Source: Betaproteobacteria bacterium (GTDB lineage Bacteria > Pseudomonadota > Gammaproteobacteria > Burkholderiales > SG8-39). Taken from it: DNA of 19,269 nucleotides. The notes beneath the pieces are model-generated. The model worked only from the letters and a program-made list of their open reading frames with translations. It made no database searches and had not been told where the DNA came from. The stretch spans positions 1 to 19,269 of the forward strand of contig VBCT01000144.1 of assembly GCA_005882235.1 (NCBI GenBank), given 5' to 3'. The translations under genes were made by a program, and so were the position numbers. This document shows, one piece after another, positions 13,727 through 19,269 of the stretch. Position 1 is the first letter of the stretch; each line of letters begins with the position of its first letter.

Positions 13727-16030
13727 TTACGTTGCTTTGTTGCGCGCATCTCGCAGCGCACGCCACAGTCGGTCCGGCGTCACCGGCATGTCGAGGTCGG
13801 TGATGCCCACGGGCCGCACCGCGTCGAGAATCGCGTTCAGGGTCGCGCCGAGCGCGCCTGAGGTTCCCGATTCGCCCACGCCTTTCGCGCCGAGCGCGTT
13901 CGCTTTGGTGGGCACGGGGTGCTCGTCGCAGCGGATGGCGTGCATCCAGTCGGCGCGCGGCATCGGGTAGTCCATGAAGCTGCCCGCGAGCAGTTGCCCG
14001 GTGTCGGAGTCGTAGATCGCGTGCTCGGCGAGGACCTGCCCCACTCCCTGCAGCACCCCGCCGTGCACCTGGCCTTCGACGCTGGTGTGATCCACGACGT
14101 TGCCGATATCGTCCACGGTCGCATAGTTGACCACGTCGACGACGCCGGTCTCGGGATCGATCTCCACCTCCGCGATGTGGCAGCCGTTCGGGAAGGTCGC
14201 ACCGAAAGAGCCTTCGGCGACGCAGTCCATGGGGTGCGGGGACGAGGCCGCGAGCTTCTGCGCGAGATCGAAGAAGCCGATCGACTTCCTCCCGGCCTCG
14301 AATTTCCCGTCCTTATATTCGACGGCGTCCGCGCCCAGTGCCTCTGCGGCGAGCGGCTTCGCCGTTTCGATCAGCTTGGCGACGAGGAGCTTGACCGCGC
14401 TCCCCGCGCCGTAGAGCGAGCGCGAGCCCCCGGTGCCGTTGCCCACCACTGTCAGGTCGAGGTTGCCCTCGTGGATGCGGATGCGCTCGCCTGCATTTTC
14501 GTGAATGAGGCCCAAGCCTTCGCTGAGAATGCGCACGAACGCGGTCTCGTGCCCCTGGCCGGTCGACTGCGACACGCAACTCACGTGCAGCATCCCCGAT
14601 GCGTCGAAGCGCGCGTACGCCTGGTCCTTGGGCGCGACTCCCGCCGCGCTCGCCTCGAGAAAAGTCGCGATGCCGATGCCGCGCAGCTTCCCTTCGCGCT
14701 GCGCGCGCTCGCGCCGGGCCGGAAAGCCCTTCCAGTCGGCGAGCCCCAGTGCCTTGTCCATTACCTTCTCGAACTCGCCGCAGTCGTAGGTCGTGCCGTT
14801 CGCGGTCCTGTAGGGCATCGCCTCCGGCGGAATGAAATTCTTCCGCCGCAGCGCGATCGGGTCGAAGCCGTGCTCGGCCGCAGCGCGATCGACGAGGCGC
14901 TCGATCACGCAGGCGATGTCGGGCCGCCCGGCGCCGCGGTACGCCGAGACCGGAACGGCGTTCGAATAGGCGCAGCGCGTATGCGCGTGCATCGCCGCGA
15001 TCCGGTACACGCCGCCCATGGTGATGGTGATGTTGCGCGAGCCGATCTGCGGGCCGAAAGGCGTTGAAAAGGCGCCGAGGTCCGCGCCGTCGTCGAAGCG
15101 CAGCGCGAGGAACCCGCCGTCGCGGGCCAACGCGAGCTCTCCGGTCAGCGTGAGCCCGCGCCCCTGGTTGTCGGAAAGGAAGATCTCCGAGCGCGTCGCC
15201 ACCCATTTCACCGGGCGGCCGAGCGTTTGCGCGGCGAGCATCACCGCGACGTGCTCGGCGTAGGAATAACTGCGGATTCCGAAGCTGCCGCCTACGAGCT
15301 CGGTGACGACGCGGATCTTCTCTCCGGGGAGGCCGGTGGCCGCGGCGAGAAAGCCGCGCATGCCGTTCAGTCCCTGGCTGGGCGAATAGACGGTGAAGAC
15401 GCCGCTGCCCGCATCGAAGCTCGCGAGGAAGGCGCGTGGCTCGATCGGATTGCCGACGAGACGCTGGCTGCGCACCGTGAGCCGCGTCTTCAGAGCCGCC
15501 CCGGCGAAAGCGGCCTGCACCGCCGCGGCGTCGCCCGTCTCGTATTCGAAGGCGAGGTTGCCGGGGATGTCCTCGTGCAGTTGCGCTGCGCCCGGGCGCG
15601 TCGCCCCCTCGAAACCGATCGCGGCGGGAAGATCGCGGTACTCGACCGCGATTTCCTCGGCGGCATCCTGGGCGAGCGCCGCGCTCTCCGCGACCACGAG
15701 GGCCACGGGCTGGCCGACGTACTGCACCTTCTTCTGGGCAAGCGCGGGCCAGAAGGGTTTTTTCTGCTTCTGGCCTCCCACGCCTTCATAACTCACGCCG
15801 CCCGGGAGCGACTTCCATCCCGAAGCCGCGTAATCGGACCCGGTCAGCACGGCGTGCACGCCGGGACGCGCTCGAGCGGGATTCGCGTCGATCGAGACGA
15901 TCTCCGCGTGCGCGCGCTCAGAACGCAGAAAGAAAGCGTAGAGCTGCCCGGGCAGGTTCCAGTCCGCGGTATAGCGGCCGCCTCCGGTCAGCAGGCGCGC
16001 GTCTTCGCGTCGGATGGTTTTTTCACTCAT
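13727..16030 (-). CDS. Xanthine dehydrogenase family molybdopterin-binding subunit, orphan
   Basis: A 767-residue large subunit of the molybdenum hydroxylase family (xanthine dehydrogenase, aldehyde oxidase, CoxL). N-terminal hammerhead domain about 1-115 starts IRREDARLLTGGGRYTADW; the molybdopterin-binding part follows. Landmarks are GGSFGIR at 247-253 (canonical GGGFGGK), AYRGAGRP at 363-370 and the catalytic glutamate E720 in GAKGVGESGT. The AYRCSFR loop of true CO dehydrogenase is replaced by AYRGAGR, so it is not form I CoxL. Also present is STGQGHETAF, typical of the cofactor contact. The FAD (CoxM-like) and 2Fe-2S (CoxS-like) partners needed for electron transfer are not adjacent; they may lie elsewhere. 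It is preceded by an SDR gene 116 bp upstream and has its own promoter candidate and terminator. It likely hydroxylates an aldehyde or N-heterocycle; substrate unknown. Confidence 0.92.
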   Translation of the reverse strand: MSEKTIRREDARLLTGGGRYTADWNLPGQLYAFFLRSERAHAEIVSIDANPARARPGVHAVLTGSDYAASGWKSLPGGVSYEGVGGQKQKKPFWPALAQKKVQYVGQPVALVVAESAALAQDAAEEIAVEYRDLPAAIGFEGATRPGAAQLHEDIPGNLAFEYETGDAAAVQAAFAGAALKTRLTVRSQRLVGNPIEPRAFLASFDAGSGVFTVYSPSQGLNGMRGFLAAATGLPGEKIRVVTELVGGSFGIRSYSYAEHVAVMLAAQTLGRPVKWVATRSEIFLSDNQGRGLTLTGELALARDGGFLALRFDDGADLGAFSTPFGPQIGSRNITITMGGVYRIAAMHAHTRCAYSNAVPVSAYRGAGRPDIACVIERLVDRAAAEHGFDPIALRRKNFIPPEAMPYRTANGTTYDCGEFEKVMDKALGLADWKGFPARRERAQREGKLRGIGIATFLEASAAGVAPKDQAYARFDASGMLHVSCVSQSTGQGHETAFVRILSEGLGLIHENAGERIRIHEGNLDLTVVGNGTGGSRSLYGAGSAVKLLVAKLIETAKPLAAEALGADAVEYKDGKFEAGRKSIGFFDLAQKLAASSPHPMDCVAEGSFGATFPNGCHIAEVEIDPETGVVDVVNYATVDDIGNVVDHTSVEGQVHGGVLQGVGQVLAEHAIYDSDTGQLLAGSFMDYPMPRADWMHAIRCDEHPVPTKANALGAKGVGESGTSGALGATLNAILDAVRPVGITDLDMPVTPDRLWRALRDARNKAT

Positions 16031-16061
16031 GGGAAACGGGCGGGCGCGCGCAAAAGGCGCA

Positions 16062-16089
16062 ATTGTCCCAGAAGCCCGGCCGCGTGCAA
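16062..16089 (-). promoter_or_regulatory. Possible promoter of the molybdenum hydroxylase gene
   Basis: On the minus strand TTGCAC (16089-16084), a 16-base spacer and GACAAT (16067-16062, four of six) precede the ATG at 16030 with an expected leader of about 25 bases. The 116 bp gap after the SDR gene is the largest within this minus-strand set, which supports an internal promoter. Sequence match only; the ribosome site is weak. Confidence 0.35.
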
Positions 16090-16146
16090 ACCTCCGCGAC
16101 GCGCAAGCGCGCTCTACTCGCTCGCAAACAGCATTTGCGGATCGAT

Positions 16147-16905
16147 TCAGCCGCGACCTATGAACGGCATCTTGGTGGCCATGATGGTCATGAACTGGAC
16201 ATTGGTCTCGAGCGGCAGGTTCGCCATGTGCAGCACCGCCGCGCCGACGTGGTCCACGTCCATCAGCGGCTCAGGCCTGATCTCGCCGTTCGCCTGCGGA
16301 ACGCCGTCGGCCATTCGCGCGGCGAGCGGCGTTCGCGCGTTGCCGATGTCGATCTGGCCGCAGGCGATGTCGTACTTCCTGCCGTCGAGGGCGCTCGACT
16401 TCGTGAGCCCGGTGACCGCGTGCTTGGTGGAGGTGTAGGGCGCGGAGTTCGGCCGCGGCGCGTGCGCCGAGATCGAACCGTTGTTGATGATGCGCCCGCC
16501 GCGCGGGGTCTGGCTCTTCATGATCCTGAACGCTTCCTGCGTGCACAGGAACATGCCGGTGAGGTTCGTGTTCACCACGGCCTGCCACTGTTCCAGCGCG
16601 AGATCCTCGAGCATGATGCTTCCCGGCGTGCCGATCCCGGCGTTGTTGAAGAGCACGTCCAGGCGCCCGAACCTCGCTTTCGTCGCAGCAAACAGCGCCT
16701 GCACCGATTTCGGCTCGGTGACGTCGGTCTGCACGACCAGCGCGCGCTCGCCTGCTCCGGAGTCCTTCGCGGTCTGCTCCAGGCGCTCCTTGCGCCTCCC
16801 GGCGAGCGCGACGCGGTAGCCGTCCTTAAGGAAGGCGAGGGCGACCGAGCGTCCGATGCCGCTGCCCGCGCCCGTGACGATGGCGACCTTTCCCGAGGAA
16901 TCCAT
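16147..16905 (-). CDS. Short-chain dehydrogenase/reductase (classical SDR)
   Basis: A 252-residue cytoplasmic oxidoreductase. The Rossmann glycine motif TGAGSGIG is at 11-18, with GRR at 36-38 after the second strand, which favours NADP(H). NNAG lies at 87-90 and the catalytic set N114, S144, Y157 and K161 (YTSTK) is complete. Start ATG 16905 has AAGGAAGGA (about 16911-16919) upstream; the frame continues open to 17109 but that part overlaps the next gene and has no start signal. The C-terminal region after the active site (GQIDIGNARTPLAARM) is the substrate loop. It follows the helical membrane protein by 22 bp and precedes the molybdenum hydroxylase, so it may supply or remove an aldehyde/alcohol for that enzyme. 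The substrate is not predictable. Confidence 0.92.
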   Translation of the reverse strand: MDSSGKVAIVTGAGSGIGRSVALAFLKDGYRVALAGRRKERLEQTAKDSGAGERALVVQTDVTEPKSVQALFAATKARFGRLDVLFNNAGIGTPGSIMLEDLALEQWQAVVNTNLTGMFLCTQEAFRIMKSQTPRGGRIINNGSISAHAPRPNSAPYTSTKHAVTGLTKSSALDGRKYDIACGQIDIGNARTPLAARMADGVPQANGEIRPEPLMDVDHVGAAVLHMANLPLETNVQFMTIMATKMPFIGRG

Positions 16906-16927
16906 GCTTGTCCTTCCTTGTTGATCT

Positions 16928-17617
16928 TCAGCGTACGGCGGCGAGCTGTCTTGCCCGTTCCACGTCGTCGGCGACGCGCTTCGAGGTGGCGAGCGCGCGC
17001 TTGCGGGCGTTGGCGGCGACGGCCTCCTCGACGAGCAGGCCCGCGCCGACCTGCAGGGCAAGCTTCTTCCGGGTTGCGGGATAGGACTCGAGCAGCCGGC
17101 CGAAGGCATCGACCGAGATCCGGTAATCGAAATACTCCTTCTCCATGCGATCCTTGGCGCGCAGCGCCTCCTTGATCCAGTTTCCCGAGCGCCGGTTCGC
17201 CTTGCGCATGTGATCGCGCAGCGCCTGTTCGCTCGCCGAAACCTGGATGCGATAGCGGTGGCTCGCCGCCTGGTTGCGCAGGATCTGCCTCACGGTGAGC
17301 ATGTACTCCTCCGCAGCGTCGACTAGCGCTTGATTGGGCGAAGCGCTTATGCCGCGCAGCTCGATCACGTGCTTGTCCACTTCCTGCGCCTGGTCGTCGA
17401 GCCTCCGCACCATCGGGGCGGTATCGTCATGCACCGCTTCCGTTTCGACGGCGAGCGCCCCTCGCAGCCGCTCGCTCGAGTCCTGCACGAGCGCGGTCAC
17501 CGCTCTCTGCAGCTGGCTCTTGCGGTAAGCGCTGACGCCCCAGTAGCCGAGGGCCGAGGCGATCAGCAGCGCGGCCAGTCCGAGCGCCGTGGTACGCGTG
17601 GGCAATCCGGGATGCAT
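16928..17617 (-). CDS. Membrane-anchored helical protein, function unknown
   Basis: A 229-residue protein that I cannot assign to a family. One N-terminal hydrophobic helix (about 10-28, ALGLAALLIASALGYWGV) is followed by almost entirely helical, charged sequence. Heptad-like stretches occur at about 35-85 (LQRAVTALVQDSSERLRGAL, DDQAQEVDKHVIELRG) and 110-160, and the C-terminus is Ala/Arg-rich (ARKRALATSKRVADDVERARQL). The layout resembles single-pass sensors or chemoreceptor-like periplasmic four-helix domains, but there is no HAMP, kinase or signalling domain. It is the first gene of the minus-strand operon, 22 bp ahead of the SDR gene, behind a fair promoter candidate. Its start has only a weak ribosome site. 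There is no evidence linking it to metabolism other than position. Confidence 0.7.
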   Translation of the reverse strand: MHPGLPTRTTALGLAALLIASALGYWGVSAYRKSQLQRAVTALVQDSSERLRGALAVETEAVHDDTAPMVRRLDDQAQEVDKHVIELRGISASPNQALVDAAEEYMLTVRQILRNQAASHRYRIQVSASEQALRDHMRKANRRSGNWIKEALRAKDRMEKEYFDYRISVDAFGRLLESYPATRKKLALQVGAGLLVEEAVAANARKRALATSKRVADDVERARQLAAVR

Positions 17618-17791
17618 TGCCGCCTGCGTGCCGCTCAGGGCGCGACCTTGACGCGCGGGAATTCCATGGACGCTAGGCTAGCAAGCGAGGGTGAAGCGGT
17701 CAAACTGCCGCTTCCGGGCTGCGCATGCTCCTGGCATGGTACGCGGCCGTCCGGCATGATTTAATGGCGGCTCGTGAGGGGAGAGGCGGCC
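17618..17791. promoter_or_regulatory. Divergent intergenic region before the antiporter
   Basis: This 174 bp gap holds the leftward promoter listed separately. For the rightward antiporter the only AT-rich element is TGATTTAAT (17757-17765), a possible -10 with no good -35. No convincing small ORF or strong hairpin is seen. Confidence 0.35.
17675..17703 (-). promoter_or_regulatory. Sigma70-type promoter of the helical protein and SDR operon
   Basis: On the minus strand TTGACC (17703-17698, five of six), a 17-base spacer and TAGCCT (17680-17675) fit a sigma70 promoter. The transcript would start near 17668, about 50 bases before the ATG at 17617. The -35, spacer length and TAGC-T core are close to those of the NHL gene promoter. 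Confidence 0.45.
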
Positions 17792-19269
17792 ATGGCCCTG
17801 CTGCAAGTGGTCCTGTTCTTGATGATGTGCGCAGTGGCGCTGGGATGGGTGGCGCGGCACTTCAAGTTTCCCTACCCGATCGCGCTCGTGATCGGGGGCG
17901 GGGCGCTCGGCTTCGTGCCGCGGCTGCCGCAGCTTCAATTCGACCCGCAGTTCCTGCTCGTGCTCGTACTGCCGCCGATTCTCTACCAGGCGGCCTTGCT
18001 CACGTCCTGGCACGAGTTCAAGGCGAACATCCGCCCGATCGGGCTGCTCGCTATTGGGCTCGTGATCGCGACCACGCTCGCGGTCGGCGCGACCCTCAAG
18101 CTCCTCATTCCCGACATTCCCTGGTCCGCGGCTTTCGTGCTCGGAGCGATCGTCTCGCCGCCCGACGTAGCGGCGGCGACCGCCATTCTTTCGCGGGTCA
18201 ACATCCCGCGCAACGTGGTGACCGTGCTCGAGGGCGAGAGCCTGGTGAACGACGCCTCGGGCCTGGTCATCTACAAGTTCGCGGTGGCGGCGGTGCTCAC
18301 CGGCGCGTTCTCGCTGTGGCAGGCGAGCCAGGAATTCGTCGGCGTGGCGGTCGGCGGCGTCGTGATCGGCCTCCTGATGGGGCGGGTGTTCGTTTTCATT
18401 CACCGGTATCTCGGAGATGCGTTCATCGAGGTCTTGACCACGCTCGCGGTTCCGTACGTCGCCTATATCTTCGCCGAGTCGCTTCAGGTGTCGGGCGTCC
18501 TCGCCGTGGTCGCGGCGGGCATCGTGCGCGGGCGTTACTCCCCGGAGATCGTCTCGGCCGAGATGCGCATCATCGCGCGCTCGGTGTGGAATCTGCTCGT
18601 GTTCCTGCTGAATACCCTGATCTTCATCCTCATCGGCGTGCAGCTCTCGGGAATCGTCGCGCGGCTCTCCGACTACTCGGTCGGGGAGCTCTTTTTCTAC
18701 GGCACCTTCGTGAGCGCGGTCGCGATCTTCGTGCGCTTCGCCTGGGTCTACCCGGCCACCTATCTGCCGCTTGTGGCGAGGGCCATGCTCGGAGAGCAGG
18801 TCGAGCCGCCCCGGGAGGGGGAGGTGTTCATCATGGGCTGGTGCGGGATGCGCGGCATCGTGTCGCTGGCCGCCGCCCTCGCGCTGCCCCAGACGCTGCA
18901 AGACGGAAATGCGTTTCCCGAGCGCGACCTGATCATCTTTCTCACCTTCGTCGTCATCGCGGTGACCCTCGTCCTGCAGGGGCTGACTCTGAAGCCTCTC
19001 ATCCGCATGCTCAAGGTCGGCCGGGACTGGAGCCTGCAGGAGGAGCAGCAGCGCGCCCAGATGGCCCTCGGCAAGGCGGCGATCGCCGCAATCGACGTCG
19101 TGGCCGCGAAGGACGGCATCCCGAACGAGTTGGCCGAACGAATCCGTGCCGAATTCGCCGAGAAAATCACGCTCTCGGTGCCCGAAGGCCTGGTGCTGCG
19201 GCACTCGGGCGCAGACGACGCGCGGCGTCTGAGAAACGCGGCGGTGAAGGCGGAGCGGCAGGAGCTGAT
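17792..19269 (+). CDS. CPA1-type Na+/H+ antiporter, 3' end missing
   Basis: At least 492 residues of a cation:proton antiporter (CPA1, NhaP/NHE-like), running off the window end. Start ATG 17792 follows AGGGGAGAGG (17777-17786); an in-frame GTG at 17774 overlaps that site and is less likely. About a dozen hydrophobic helices fill residues 1-400. Family motifs are present: PYPIALVIGGGALGF in the first helices, FDPQFLLVLVLPPILYQAA, the SPPDVAAATAIL segment with D125, and LEGESLVNDASGLV with the ion-binding N153-D154 pair. GMRGIVSLAAALALP near 350 is the conserved arginine segment of the later helices. A cytoplasmic tail begins near 410 (LKVGRDWSLQEEQQ) and continues past the window, as in longer bacterial CPA1 proteins. 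Role: Na+ or K+ and pH homeostasis. It is divergent from the helical-protein operon. Confidence 0.92.
   Translation, partial: MALLQVVLFLMMCAVALGWVARHFKFPYPIALVIGGGALGFVPRLPQLQFDPQFLLVLVLPPILYQAALLTSWHEFKANIRPIGLLAIGLVIATTLAVGATLKLLIPDIPWSAAFVLGAIVSPPDVAAATAILSRVNIPRNVVTVLEGESLVNDASGLVIYKFAVAAVLTGAFSLWQASQEFVGVAVGGVVIGLLMGRVFVFIHRYLGDAFIEVLTTLAVPYVAYIFAESLQVSGVLAVVAAGIVRGRYSPEIVSAEMRIIARSVWNLLVFLLNTLIFILIGVQLSGIVARLSDYSVGELFFYGTFVSAVAIFVRFAWVYPATYLPLVARAMLGEQVEPPREGEVFIMGWCGMRGIVSLAAALALPQTLQDGNAFPERDLIIFLTFVVIAVTLVLQGLTLKPLIRMLKVGRDWSLQEEQQRAQMALGKAAIAAIDVVAAKDGIPNELAERIRAEFAEKITLSVPEGLVLRHSGADDARRLRNAAVKAERQEL

Noticed and set aside
16123..16139. Small hairpin CGCAAA-CAGCA-TTTGCG just after the SDR stop
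   Set aside because: The stem is only six pairs with weak extension and no T-run follows on the minus strand, so I do not call it a terminator.
17678..19204. 508-residue minus-strand frame opposite the antiporter
   Set aside because: The plus strand gives a continuous CPA1 antiporter with membrane helices and motifs; the minus frame is highly charged shadow sequence.
1..19269. CRISPR arrays, tRNA, rRNA, transposase, integrase or phage genes
   Set aside because: I looked for spaced direct repeats, tRNA-like cloverleaf ends and mobile-element protein motifs and saw none; the reading was by eye, so a short degenerate element could be missed.

Overview
The window is high-GC DNA, densely packed with short intergenic gaps. 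It looks like chromosome from an environmental betaproteobacterium, probably Burkholderiales or a relative. This rests on the gene mix (livKHMGF-type transport with a permease-ATPase fusion, an NMT1-type binding protein, a ring-cleavage-like VOC protein, an orphan molybdenum hydroxylase, and a small LETM1-like protein that I recall from that class). The assignment is inference; there is no rRNA or other phylogenetic marker here. No tRNA, rRNA, CRISPR array, insertion sequence or phage gene is visible.

Region 1 (1-5911, + strand) is a transport block. It holds the end of an NMT1/THI5-like periplasmic binding protein, a small single-pass membrane protein, and a complete branched-chain-amino-acid-type ABC importer: binding protein (livK), permease (livH), a natural fusion of the second permease with the first ATPase (livM-livG), and the second ATPase (livF). 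A dispersed-repeat stem-loop sits between livK and livH and runs almost to the livH start codon.

Region 2 (5956-9352, + strand) is a tight four-gene operon: an extradiol-dioxygenase-like VOC protein, a zinc-free MDR quinone oxidoreductase, a MetE-like zinc methyltransferase domain protein, and a LETM1-like small membrane protein. An extended -10 element precedes it. With the transporter upstream, this resembles a catabolic unit for a small organic, possibly aromatic or methylated, compound; the substrate cannot be read from the sequence.

Region 3 (9365-10728, - strand) holds a class II aldolase/adducin family protein followed by an unrecognised membrane protein. It converges on region 2 with only 12 bp between stop codons.

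Region 4 (10942-13689, + strand) holds two exported proteins: a cysteine-rich NHL beta-propeller with a good sigma70 promoter, and a HupE/UreJ-type membrane protein with a large periplasmic N-terminal domain.

Region 5 (13727-17617, - strand) reads, in transcription order: a membrane-anchored helical protein, a short-chain dehydrogenase, and a molybdopterin-binding subunit of the xanthine dehydrogenase family with no adjacent FeS or FAD partner. A clear intrinsic terminator follows it.

Region 6 (17792-end, + strand) is a CPA1-type Na+/H+ antiporter cut by the window edge. I see no single unmistakably new system. The best second-look items are the NHL plus HupE exported pair, the orphan molybdenum hydroxylase, the MetE-like enzyme in the VOC operon, and the repeat hairpin placed to affect livH expression.
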